A stretch of 64,000 nt of DNA from Bacteroidota bacterium (lineage in GTDB: Bacteria > Bacteroidota > Bacteroidia > Flavobacteriales > Weeksellaceae). Made by a program: the position numbers and the translations under genes. The stretch lies in contig JAEXAR010000014.1 in NCBI GenBank assembly GCA_023394415.1, forward strand, positions 1 to 64,000, read 5' to 3'. This document shows positions 43,733 to 51,708 of the stretch, one piece after another; positions within the stretch are counted from its first letter, which is position 1; the number at the start of each line of letters is the position of its first letter. The notes under the pieces are model-generated. The model was given only the letters and a program-made list of their open reading frames with translations, was not told the DNA's origin and made no database searches.

Positions 43733-44077
43733 ATGAAACTTGATTTACCAGATAAACTCTATTATTCCATCGGAGAAGTTGCTAAAGCTTTCGATGTAAA
43801 TACTTCACTTTTAAGATATTGGGAGCAGGAATTCCCTATTTTGCGTCCTAAAAAAAATAAAAAAGGAAACCGCTATTTCACGCCTGAAGATTTAAATAAT
43901 TTGAAAATCATTTACCATTTGGTAAAAGAAAAAGGTTACACTTTGGACGGTGCACGTATTGCTCTTACCACCAATTCAAAAATTTCAGAAACCATTACGA
44001 TGATTGACAGACTGGAGTTTGTGAAGGCTGAATTACAAAAATTGAAAGAATCTTTGGTAGATAAACCTGAAGAATAA
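43733..44077 (+). CDS. MerR-family transcriptional regulator
   Basis: 114 residues from the ATG at 43733. N-terminal MerR winged helix: YYSIGEVAKAFDVNTSLLRYWEQEFP near 10-35, then PKKNKKGNRYFTPEDLNNL, and a short dimerising coil. There is no effector domain, so the trigger is unknown. This small MerR type is widespread in flavobacteria. The next gene (HhH protein) follows after 54 bases. Confidence 0.86.
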   Translation: MKLDLPDKLYYSIGEVAKAFDVNTSLLRYWEQEFPILRPKKNKKGNRYFTPEDLNNLKIIYHLVKEKGYTLDGARIALTTNSKISETITMIDRLEFVKAELQKLKESLVDKPEE

Positions 44078-44131
44078 TTTTTTTTCATCTAAAAGTTTTT
44101 TTGATTAATTTTAGTCATAAAACTAGTATCA

Positions 44132-45475
44132 ATGAAAAACAACCTTCCAAACAAATTAAGGAGAAAGCAATATATTGCTCTTTCTTTATTTGGATCTGCG
44201 ATAGCTGTTTCTCAATTTGCTTTTTACCAATACAAAGCGAATGAAAAGTCTGAAATACCAGAAGTTGAATTTATTAAGAATTCAAACTCGGCAGGTTTAC
44301 CAATTATTTTATCAGAATTCAACCCTAATGATTTGGATGAAAGCCAATGGAAGAATCTTGGTTTTTCTGATAAAGAAATAGCCACAATTTTGAAGTATAA
44401 AGAAATTATCGGTGGCGAGTTCAAATCCAAAGAACAGTTTAAAAAATGTTACCCAATCGTTAACCGCTATTCTGAACTGGAACCTTACATTCTCCTTCCA
44501 GAAACCAATCAAGATGCTAAAAAAGGAAACTACACTTATAAAGCTTTTGAAAAAAAGAGATTAAACATTTCCGGCAGATTCAATCCTGACGGTTTATCAT
44601 CTCAAGACTGGATAGCAATGGGATTTTCGGAAAAACAAGCTGAAGCCATTCTAAAATACAAGAATTTCCTGGGCGGAAGTTTTCAAAGCAAAGAAAAACT
44701 GAAAGCTTGTTTCATCATCAATGCCGAGCAATTTTCACAAATGTCACCCTATTTATTATTACCTGAAAAATCTGAGGAGCAAGCAAAAATTTTCACTTCA
44801 AATTCCAAAGAGAAAGCAAAAATCAGCTATACTTATTTTGATCCCAATGAATTGGATGAAAATGGTTGGAAAGCATTAGGATTTTCTGATAAACAGGTTG
44901 CAGGGATCTTGAATTATAAAAACAAAATCCTTCGTGGAAGCTTCAGAACACTTGAAGATGTACAAAAATGTTATATGATTACCCAACGTTTTGATGAACT
45001 GAAACCTTGGATTAGAATTAATCCTAACAACATTAAAGAACCTGAAAAACAAGTATATAGCAAAACAGAAATTAATCCGGAAAGCAAAACCGATTTTTCA
45101 AAGACAGATCTGAATACTATTTCATTTAATCAATTACGTGAGTTTGGCTTTAACGAGAAAATTTCCGGAGGGTTTGTAAGCTTTAGAAAAAGTTTAGGAG
45201 GATTTGTGAGCAAAAGCCAGATTTATGAAGTATATGGAATTGACCGAGATTTAGCAGAAAAATTGGTATCAGTTTCTCTTCTCAATCCTTCTGATGTCAA
45301 AAAGTATACACTTGTTGATGCTCCGGAAAGTTGGCTCAAAACGCATCCTTATTTTAAATATTCTGCTGATAAAATTATTTTCTACAGAATTTCAAACCCC
45401 GATGAAAAGAAAATCTGGAAATTCATCAAAGTAAAGCCTGAATATGAGGCGAAAATGAGGTTGTATTTGAGATGA
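44132..45475 (+). CDS. protein with four tandem helix-hairpin-helix repeats
   Basis: 447 residues. One N-terminal membrane helix (about 14-31) anchors it; the outside or periplasmic part has four ComEA-type HhH repeats starting near 63, 148, 233 and 325, with shared marks such as FNPNDLDESQWKNLGFSDK and a later KYKEIIGGEFKSKEQ. ComEA-type repeats bind DNA, so a role in DNA uptake or DNA handling at the membrane is possible. A fourth, more divergent repeat ends before a tail. Confidence 0.75.
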   Translation: MKNNLPNKLRRKQYIALSLFGSAIAVSQFAFYQYKANEKSEIPEVEFIKNSNSAGLPIILSEFNPNDLDESQWKNLGFSDKEIATILKYKEIIGGEFKSKEQFKKCYPIVNRYSELEPYILLPETNQDAKKGNYTYKAFEKKRLNISGRFNPDGLSSQDWIAMGFSEKQAEAILKYKNFLGGSFQSKEKLKACFIINAEQFSQMSPYLLLPEKSEEQAKIFTSNSKEKAKISYTYFDPNELDENGWKALGFSDKQVAGILNYKNKILRGSFRTLEDVQKCYMITQRFDELKPWIRINPNNIKEPEKQVYSKTEINPESKTDFSKTDLNTISFNQLREFGFNEKISGGFVSFRKSLGGFVSKSQIYEVYGIDRDLAEKLVSVSLLNPSDVKKYTLVDAPESWLKTHPYFKYSADKIIFYRISNPDEKKIWKFIKVKPEYEAKMRLYLR

Positions 45476-45525
45476 AAATCTTTTTAGGTTGATCTTGTCG
45501 AAGACTTTACGGAAGCTTTAAAATA

Positions 45526-46248
45526 TTAATCAAATGTTTTAGAAGAATCCTCCAAAAGATTTTGCAGTTCCGAAAATTCTTTCGGCGTTAAATCACGCCA
45601 TTTTCCTATGGGCAAATCCAGATGGATGTTCATGATTCGGATGCGTTTCAGTTTTTTTACTTCATAACCCAAATATTCGCACATCCTTCGGATTTGTCGG
45701 TTCAAGCCTTGCGTTAAAACGATTCTGAAGGTCATAGTGTCCAACTTTTCAACCTCGCATTTTTTGGTAATGGTATCAAGAATAGGGACACCGTTTCTCA
45801 TTTTATCGAGAAATTTTGGTGTGATAGGTTTATCAACCCGTACAATGTATTCTTTACCATGGTTGTTTCTGGCTCGCAAAATTTTATTCACAATATCACC
45901 ATCAGAAGTGAGTAAAATAAGGCCTTCACTTGGTTTATCGAGTCTGCCGATTGGGAAAATCCGTTTTGGATGATTGATATAATCAATGATATTGTTTTTC
46001 TCGCGGTTTGTATCGGTGGTACATACAATTCCGACAGGTTTGTTGAAGGCAATATAAACGTGTTCTTCTTCGGTTTTACGGACGGAAATACCGTCCACAC
46101 AAATCTCATCTTCATCAGAAACTTTAGTTCCCATTTCCGGAATTTTTCCGTTGATGGTAATTCTGCCTTCTTCTAAAAGTTTATCTGCTGCACGTCTTGA
46201 GCAGTAGCCAACTTCTGAAAGATATTTATTAATGCGAATTTGTTCCAT
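45526..46248 (-). CDS. 23S rRNA pseudouridine synthase, RluF-like
   Basis: 240 residues. N-terminal S4 domain (MEQIRINKYLSEVGYCSRRAADKLL near 1-25), then the RsuA/RluB/E/F catalytic domain with FPIGRLDKPSEGLILLTSDG near 98-117 (catalytic Asp in GRLDK) and GLNRQIRRMCEYLGYEV near 181. Sequence marks favour RluF (U2604) over RsuA, but substrate choice is not certain. Transcribed from the same strand as the barrel protein, truB, uppP and ftsX. Confidence 0.88.
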   Translation of the reverse strand: MEQIRINKYLSEVGYCSRRAADKLLEEGRITINGKIPEMGTKVSDEDEICVDGISVRKTEEEHVYIAFNKPVGIVCTTDTNREKNNIIDYINHPKRIFPIGRLDKPSEGLILLTSDGDIVNKILRARNNHGKEYIVRVDKPITPKFLDKMRNGVPILDTITKKCEVEKLDTMTFRIVLTQGLNRQIRRMCEYLGYEVKKLKRIRIMNIHLDLPIGKWRDLTPKEFSELQNLLEDSSKTFD

Positions 46249-46256
46249 CCTGATTT

Positions 46257-46820
46257 TTATAAATTTTTATTGCTGAAAATGGTAATACCATACGACAAAC
46301 CTAAAAACCAAACAGCATCATCTGCAGTTTGCACATCCAAATTTAACTGTATTTTTTGGGCAAAATGATTACTTACCAAATCGTAAAATCCTGCGCCAAT
46401 TCCTATAAATCCATTATTGCTTAAACCTTGTGTGGTATTAATCTGTCTGCCAAAATTAAAAGTGATATACTGGAACTCCTGGTCTATCGGATTAGAAATA
46501 AAAAAATAAGGCTGAACCATCCAATAAACATTATGAAATTTAGGTGAGATATAACTGTAACGCAAACCTCCTGAAAGCGCCAACCAATTTAACGGTTGAT
46601 AACCAACTTGTCCTGTAAAACCATAAGTAAAATAAGTTGGATGTTGATTTGTGGTAGAATAATATTCTTCTGGATTTTGTGGTTTTCTGATAATGGAACC
46701 TAAATCTAAACCAACATCTGCTTGAACTGAGCCGAAAATACCCAGTTTCAAATTCTCTTTTTGTTGAGAAAATGTTACAATGCTCATCAACAAAAAAATA
46801 AGTGTTAATTTTTTTTTCAT
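46257..46820 (-). CDS. outer-membrane beta-barrel-like protein
   Basis: 187 residues with a signal peptide (MKKKLTLIFLLMSIVTFSQ). The mature part alternates aromatic strands with turns (YFTYGFTGQVGYQPLNWLALSGG, FFISNPIDQEFQYITFNFG, GFIGIGAGFYDLV, WFLGLSYGITIF), which fits an 8-strand barrel. No family name. Its start overlaps the truB stop by four bases, so it is translationally coupled. Confidence 0.65.
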   Translation of the reverse strand: MKKKLTLIFLLMSIVTFSQQKENLKLGIFGSVQADVGLDLGSIIRKPQNPEEYYSTTNQHPTYFTYGFTGQVGYQPLNWLALSGGLRYSYISPKFHNVYWMVQPYFFISNPIDQEFQYITFNFGRQINTTQGLSNNGFIGIGAGFYDLVSNHFAQKIQLNLDVQTADDAVWFLGLSYGITIFSNKNL

Positions 46821-47515
46821 AAATCACTGAATCTAAAATCATTGTTTAAATAATCTTGTGAAGCATCTATTACAGAATACTCTCCTATTTTAGTTCTCCT
46901 TAAATTGGTTAAATAAGCTCCAACGCCTAATTCCTGGCCAATATCGTGAGCGAGACTTCTGATATAAGTCCCTTTGGAACAGCCTACCGTAAAACTTACC
47001 AATGGCAAATTGATTTCAATATCCTGAATATAAAAGATGGTGGTTTTTCTGCTTTTCATTTCTACTTCTTCACCTGCTCTTGCAAGATTGTATGCGCGTT
47101 CACCATCAATTTTTATGGCTGAAAAAACGGGTGGCTTCTGCTCTATTTCTCCCAGGAATTTTTCCAGAGTTGAATTGATAATAGCTTCTGTAATATGCGA
47201 ATAATCCTGATGCAGGATTTCAGGTTTTTCAGTATCGTAAGATTCTGTTTGTACGCCGATTTTTATCTCAGTATGATATTCTTTTGGCGCATTCTGAATG
47301 TCGGGAATTTTTTTGGTGAATTTTCCGGTGCAAACGATGAGAAGTCCGGTTGCTCTTGGATCTAAAGTTCCGGCGTGACCAATTTTGAATTTTTTAGGAA
47401 GCTTGAACTCTCTTTTCAGTTTGTATTTTAGTTTATTAACAGCCTGAAAAGAAGTCCAGTCTAATGGTTTATCTACCAAAATGATTTGTCCTTCTAAAAA
47501 ATCTGTTTCTGTCAT
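46817..47515 (-). CDS. truB: tRNA pseudouridine55 synthase
   Basis: 232 residues. Makes pseudouridine 55 in the T-loop of tRNAs. Motif I is KIGHAGTLDPRATGLL near 44-59 with catalytic Asp52; KPLDWTSF near 16-23 and SKGTYIRSLAHDIG near 183 agree. No C-terminal PUA domain is present, as in other short Bacteroidota TruB. Upstream on the same strand is uppP. Confidence 0.95.
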   Translation of the reverse strand: MTETDFLEGQIILVDKPLDWTSFQAVNKLKYKLKREFKLPKKFKIGHAGTLDPRATGLLIVCTGKFTKKIPDIQNAPKEYHTEIKIGVQTESYDTEKPEILHQDYSHITEAIINSTLEKFLGEIEQKPPVFSAIKIDGERAYNLARAGEEVEMKSRKTTIFYIQDIEINLPLVSFTVGCSKGTYIRSLAHDIGQELGVGAYLTNLRRTKIGEYSVIDASQDYLNNDFRFSDL

Positions 47516-47556
47516 CTGTTAATGAAAATGTCTATAAACTCTGAATCTGCAGCCCG

Positions 47557-47630
47557 ACTTGAACGGAAATCCTTTTGTGAGGCCATAAGACGAACAAAAG
47601 ATTGGGAGTGGAAGGCGGAAATTGCTGCCC
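47557..47630. repeat. hairpin repeat element, copy 2 (degenerate)
   Basis: Contains ACGGAAATCCTTTTGT and, 15 bases on, ACAAAAGATT, the same outer blocks as the element at 5655-5776, with a shorter imperfect inner stem (CTTTTGT/ACAAAAG, 47572-47578 with 47594-47600), then GGCGGAAATTGCTGCCC. It fills the truB-uppP gap and partly reads as an open frame (47522-48013) that is antisense to uppP and not a gene. Confidence 0.6.
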
Positions 47631-47638
47631 AAAAAAAA

Positions 47639-48454
47639 TTATTTAAACTGCGTAAAGTAAATCAACAAAGCTATGCCTACGATAATTCTGTACCAACCCC
47701 AAGGTTTAAAGCCGTATTTGGTAAGCACACCAATGAAAAATTTAATAGCAATAACGGCAACTACAAACGCTACAATATTTCCTACAAAGAAACTCATTGT
47801 ATTTTCGGAGTTGGCGAAAATCATTTCGTAACCTTTCTGCTCTACTCCGTTATGGTTCCAGTTTTTTACGAAAATAGAATACACGCAAACCGCCAGCATT
47901 GTAGGAACGGCAAGGAAAAAAGAAAATTCGGCAGCTGCTTTTCTAGTAAGTTTCTGTTGCATCCCACCAATAATGGAAGCTGCACTTCTGGAAACACCCG
48001 GCATCATTGCTAAACACTGGTAAATCCCAATAATAAAGGCTTTTTTGTAGGAAATTTCTTTTTCATCATCAATGGTATGAACAGTGAAAAGTTTATCAAT
48101 AAACAGAAGGAAAACACCACCGATAATTAATACGATTGCAATGGGAACGGGATTTCCCAAAACACTTTCAATCATATCATCAAAAATATAACCTAAAACC
48201 AATGCTGGAATAACAGCCACAGCGAGTTTTAAGTAAAATTTGAGATTGGTGAAATCAAAGAATTTTTTCCAATACAGAAAAACCACCGCCAAAATGGCTC
48301 CAAATTGTATAGAAACCTGAAACATCTTCACAAATTCATCCTCCTGAATCCCAAAAATGGAACTGGTAAAAATCATATGTGCGGTAGATGATACCGGTAA
48401 ATATTCGGTTAAACCTTCTACAATGGCGATAATGATTGCCTTAATTAAATCCAT
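47639..48454 (-). CDS. uppP: undecaprenyl-diphosphate phosphatase (BacA type)
   Basis: 271 residues, seven or eight membrane helices. Recycles undecaprenyl pyrophosphate for peptidoglycan and surface polysaccharide synthesis, and gives intrinsic bacitracin tolerance. Signature motifs EGLTEYLPVSSTAH at 13-26 and MPGVSRSAASI near 155-165. The start ATG at 48454 gives the standard N-terminus MDLIKAIIIAIVEG. Lies between truB and the DUF3098-ftsX pair on the same strand. Confidence 0.95.
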   Translation of the reverse strand: MDLIKAIIIAIVEGLTEYLPVSSTAHMIFTSSIFGIQEDEFVKMFQVSIQFGAILAVVFLYWKKFFDFTNLKFYLKLAVAVIPALVLGYIFDDMIESVLGNPVPIAIVLIIGGVFLLFIDKLFTVHTIDDEKEISYKKAFIIGIYQCLAMMPGVSRSAASIIGGMQQKLTRKAAAEFSFFLAVPTMLAVCVYSIFVKNWNHNGVEQKGYEMIFANSENTMSFFVGNIVAFVVAVIAIKFFIGVLTKYGFKPWGWYRIIVGIALLIYFTQFK

Positions 48455-48497
48455 CTCTTTTTATTAATGATAAATAATGACTGATAAAATGATAAAA

Positions 48498-48545
48498 AAC
48501 TTTGTCAAAGTTATTATGTGTAAGAATAAAAACTTTGACAAAGCT
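48498..48545 (-). terminator. two palindromes, tandem terminator or operator
   Basis: AACTTTGTCAAAGTT (48498-48512) and AACTTTGACAAAGCT (48531-48545) are nearly the same palindrome, 33 bases apart. On the minus strand each is followed by T5 or T6, so they can act as twin terminators after the ftsX-DUF3098 pair. The first also contains TAACTTTG on the minus strand (48506-48513), a -7 box for uppP, so they could equally be an operator. Confidence 0.55.
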
Positions 48546-48562
48546 GATATAAATTTTGAAAT

Positions 48563-48874
48563 TTATTTATTTCTTTTTAAAATGGCATATGCTTCTACAG
48601 CAAAACCAGCTATTACTAACAACGGTGCAATACGAATTCGTAAAACCGAAAAAATACCGTCGTTCCATTGGTTTGGATCGTATTTTCCGTCTACCGTATT
48701 GGCATCCGGACCAAGCATTAAAAGAAATCCGGCCGCTATTAAACCCAAACCGATAAGCATCCATTTGTAATTTTCTTTGCCAAAGTAGAAAGCTGAACTT
48801 TCAGTATTTTCAACCTTTACATCATCAGCTCCAAACTCTTCCGCAGAGAATTTTTTCTGTTTATTTTTTGCCAT
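48563..48874 (-). CDS. DUF3098 family membrane protein
   Basis: 103 residues. A polar N-terminal part is followed by two membrane helices (about 37-55 and 82-98) with GPDANTVDGKYDPNQWNDGIFS in the loop, the DUF3098 pattern. Function unknown. It overlaps the ftsX stop by one base (TAATG) and is co-translated with it, so a role in cell division or its regulation is plausible by context only. Confidence 0.85.
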   Translation of the reverse strand: MAKNKQKKFSAEEFGADDVKVENTESSAFYFGKENYKWMLIGLGLIAAGFLLMLGPDANTVDGKYDPNQWNDGIFSVLRIRIAPLLVIAGFAVEAYAILKRNK

Positions 48875-49773
48875 TAGTTATAGTATAAATCGTCGATATT
48901 GGTTCTTAAGAATCTCCAAGTTGCGAAAATCGTACTTAAAACAGTGATTAAAATTCCTACACCGAGAACAAGTAAAATTAACCACAAGTATTGCGGATCG
49001 TTTTGGATAAACTCTTGCCCTATCTCTTGTGTAAAATAATACCAAACACCAAACAAAGCCAAAAGCCCAAGTAATGAACCAATTAAACCTAGAACAACAG
49101 CTTCTAAAACAAAAGGCTTTAGGATAAATCTTCTTCTCGCTCCTACCAATTGCATTGTTTTGATAATGAAACGTTTAGAGAAAATTTTCAATCTGATAGA
49201 ATTGTTGATTAAAACGACAGCAAGAACTAAAAATAAGAGTGAAAATCCTAAAATCCATTTCAAAATTCTGTTCAGATTATTGTAAACATCTACCATCAGC
49301 GAACTGTTGTTCTTCACTTCAACAATTCCGGGAACGGATTGCAGTTGTTTTATGGCGCCATCAATTTTTGCGGGATCTACAAATTCAGGTTTCAGTGCTA
49401 CTTCCACTGATGAAGGGAAAATATGCTCGTCGAAAAGTGCATCACTGTCAATTCCCATACTTTTTTTAGCTTCTACAGTGGCCATTTCTCTGGTGATATA
49501 GGTCGCACGTTTTACGGGAGCTAAAGTTTGGATTTTTTTGAAAGCTTCCTGCTCCATTGATACAATTTTTGCAGAATCCTTGTCATCATAATTTTCATCA
49601 AAATAGGCGTTTACTACCAATTGTTCTTTGATATAGTCTGAATATTTCTGAGCATTAATGAGGATAAGCCCCATCAATCCAAGTAAAAACAAAACTAATG
49701 CGATAGAAATTACAACGGTAATATTACTGGAACGCAGCCTTCTCTTGTTAAAATCATCTACAGTTTTTGCCAT
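48874..49773 (-). CDS. ftsX: cell division protein FtsX
   Basis: 299 residues from the ATG at 49773 (a TTG just before it is not needed). Permease partner of FtsE; transmits an ATP-driven signal to peptidoglycan hydrolases during division. One N-terminal helix (about 20-42), an extracellular domain (about 45-165) and three C-terminal helices with LVGARRRFILKPFVLEAVVLG near 215-235. ftsE is not adjacent, as is common in Bacteroidota. Confidence 0.92.
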   Translation of the reverse strand: MAKTVDDFNKRRLRSSNITVVISIALVLFLLGLMGLILINAQKYSDYIKEQLVVNAYFDENYDDKDSAKIVSMEQEAFKKIQTLAPVKRATYITREMATVEAKKSMGIDSDALFDEHIFPSSVEVALKPEFVDPAKIDGAIKQLQSVPGIVEVKNNSSLMVDVYNNLNRILKWILGFSLLFLVLAVVLINNSIRLKIFSKRFIIKTMQLVGARRRFILKPFVLEAVVLGLIGSLLGLLALFGVWYYFTQEIGQEFIQNDPQYLWLILLVLGVGILITVLSTIFATWRFLRTNIDDLYYN

Positions 49774-49920
49774 CAAATAAAAATTTTCGGCTAAAATAGA
49801 AAAAAACTTCCGAAATTTGCCGAAATCAGCGAGGAAAAACGTGTTAAAAAAACATAAAAGTTGGATGTTTGAATACTGAAGACCAAAGTTTCGCTAGTAA
49901 AAATTTCAATTAATAATTTA

Positions 49921-50688
49921 ATGAGTGTAAAAGCAAAAAAGCATCTCGGACAGCACTTTCTTACCGATGAGAATATTGCAAGAAAAATTGTAGAAGGTCT
50001 ATCTTTTGAAGGATACAAAAACGTGCTTGAAGTTGGTCCCGGAACAGGAGTTTTAACCAAATATCTTCTAGAAAAAGATGTGCAGCTACAACTCGCTGAA
50101 ATTGATACAGAATCGATTGATTATCTGAAAAAAAATTATAATGAAATCACTGAAAATACTTTTGTTGGAGACTTTCTGAAAACTGATTTTTCATACTTAA
50201 ACCAAGAGCCTTTGGCAATTATTGGAAACTTTCCTTATAATATTTCATCGCAGATTTTGTTTAAAATTATTGATCATTTCCAGCAAATTCCTGAGATGGT
50301 TGGTATGTTTCAAAAAGAAGTTGCTGAACGTACCGCTGCAGTTCCCAGAACCAAAGATTACGGAATTTTGTCGGTTTTGGTGCAGGCATATTATGATGTA
50401 AAATATCTTTTTACGGTTCACGAAAATGTTTTTAATCCACCACCGAAAGTAAAGTCTGGTGTGATCCGTTTAAGCAGAAATCCAAAAACCGGTCTTGAAG
50501 GAAACGAAATCCTGTTCAAACAAATTGTGAAAGCCGGTTTTAACCAAAGACGTAAAAAACTTTCTAACGCTCTGAAAATCCTCAACATTCCTGAAGAGCT
50601 TAAAACCCATGCGTTTATGGACAAACGTGCAGAGGAACTTTCAGTAGATGATTTTATAACGCTGACAAACCTTTGGAAAAACAGCTAA
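49921..50688 (+). CDS. rsmA: 16S rRNA dimethyladenosine transferase
   Basis: 255 residues. Dimethylates A1518 and A1519 near the 3' end of 16S rRNA (KsgA). Motifs: LGQHFLTDENIA near 9-20, EVGPGTGVLT near 37-46 and the catalytic NFPYN near 102-106. The start at 49921 follows an AT-rich 140-base gap divergent from ftsX; no clear -7 box seen. The next gene starts three bases after the stop. Confidence 0.95.
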   Translation: MSVKAKKHLGQHFLTDENIARKIVEGLSFEGYKNVLEVGPGTGVLTKYLLEKDVQLQLAEIDTESIDYLKKNYNEITENTFVGDFLKTDFSYLNQEPLAIIGNFPYNISSQILFKIIDHFQQIPEMVGMFQKEVAERTAAVPRTKDYGILSVLVQAYYDVKYLFTVHENVFNPPPKVKSGVIRLSRNPKTGLEGNEILFKQIVKAGFNQRRKKLSNALKILNIPEELKTHAFMDKRAEELSVDDFITLTNLWKNS

Positions 50689-50691
50689 GCG

Positions 50692-51594
50692 ATGAATCTT
50701 TTGCAGTTTTATATCACTTATCCTTTTCGTGTTCGCAAGCAAATTCGCCATCACAACCGTTGTGCCAACCTGCTAAAGCCTTATGTTGAACGATATTTTG
50801 TAAATAGAGAGACAGAATTTAGGTTTGAGGCCAAGAAAAAGTTTTCGAACTCCAAAATTATCTGGCAATATTGGAGTGGCGGCACTCTACAAGCCCCTGA
50901 AATGGTGCAAACCTGTTTTAAATCGGTGGATCAATACGCCTCAGATTACGAAATTATACGGTTGAACGATTCTAACTTTTCAGAATTCATCGACATTCCG
51001 GATTTTATATTAGAAAGACGTCAAGAGCACAACTTTAATACCGCACATTTTTCAGATGTTTTGCGCTTGGCATTACTTAAAGTTTACGGTGGGATTTGGT
51101 TGGATGCTACCATTCTTTTAACAGGGTCATTGCCATCAGAGCTGAAGGCAAATCCGTTTTTTATGTACCAGCGAGATATGAACGAATCCCGTAAGAGATA
51201 TTGGGAAAGAATGTTTCTGTATTACTTTTGCTGGCATCCGAAATTTAAGGTGCGTATTCTCAACAGCATTATAGCTTCTGAAAAAAATAACCCCATTATA
51301 AACGCTCTCTTAGAAAACATCCTTCAGTTTTGGAAAGAGAACCGTACTGCTCCTCATTACTTTTTTTTTCACATTTTATACGATATGGTTATTAATGATT
51401 ATATGCCCAACCAAAATTGCGAAATTAAAAACGATTGCGATCCACATCTCTTGCAATCCCTCATTTTGGATGGTTATCCTTATTTGAGCTATTCTGAAAT
51501 TATGGATACCACCAACATCCATAAACTCACTTATTTTAAAGGGAAAGATTTAGAAAAGTTTAATGGTTTATATCAAAATCAACATCTAATTTGA
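50692..51594 (+). CDS. capsular-polysaccharide-type glycosyltransferase
   Basis: 300 residues of the GT32-like Caps_synth family (PF05704 type). Marks are IIWQYWSGG near 55-63 and SDVLRLALLKVYGGIWLDAT near 120-139, with the DxD-type acidic residue in LDAT. It transfers a sugar from a nucleotide-sugar to a surface glycan. It starts three bases after rsmA, so it is co-transcribed with it, and it is the only surface-glycan gene in the neighbourhood. Confidence 0.82.
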   Translation: MNLLQFYITYPFRVRKQIRHHNRCANLLKPYVERYFVNRETEFRFEAKKKFSNSKIIWQYWSGGTLQAPEMVQTCFKSVDQYASDYEIIRLNDSNFSEFIDIPDFILERRQEHNFNTAHFSDVLRLALLKVYGGIWLDATILLTGSLPSELKANPFFMYQRDMNESRKRYWERMFLYYFCWHPKFKVRILNSIIASEKNNPIINALLENILQFWKENRTAPHYFFFHILYDMVINDYMPNQNCEIKNDCDPHLLQSLILDGYPYLSYSEIMDTTNIHKLTYFKGKDLEKFNGLYQNQHLI

Positions 51595-51661
51595 CCGACC
51601 TAAGCTCTATTCTAAAAATTAAAATCCTCGCCAATGGGTTGGGAATTACTTTTATAAACCG

Positions 51662-51669
51662 TAATTTTG
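51662..51669 (+). promoter_or_regulatory. -7 promoter box TAATTTTG for mgtE
   Basis: Perfect TAnnTTTG match 39 bases before the TTG start of mgtE. Confidence 0.55.
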
Positions 51670-51708
51670 CAAAACATAAGATTTTCAAACTAAAATCATT
51701 AAAAAGTT

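Noticed and set aside
47522..48013. 163-codon plus-strand open frame
   Set aside because: Antisense to uppP and built partly from the repeat element copy 2; composition is not protein-like.
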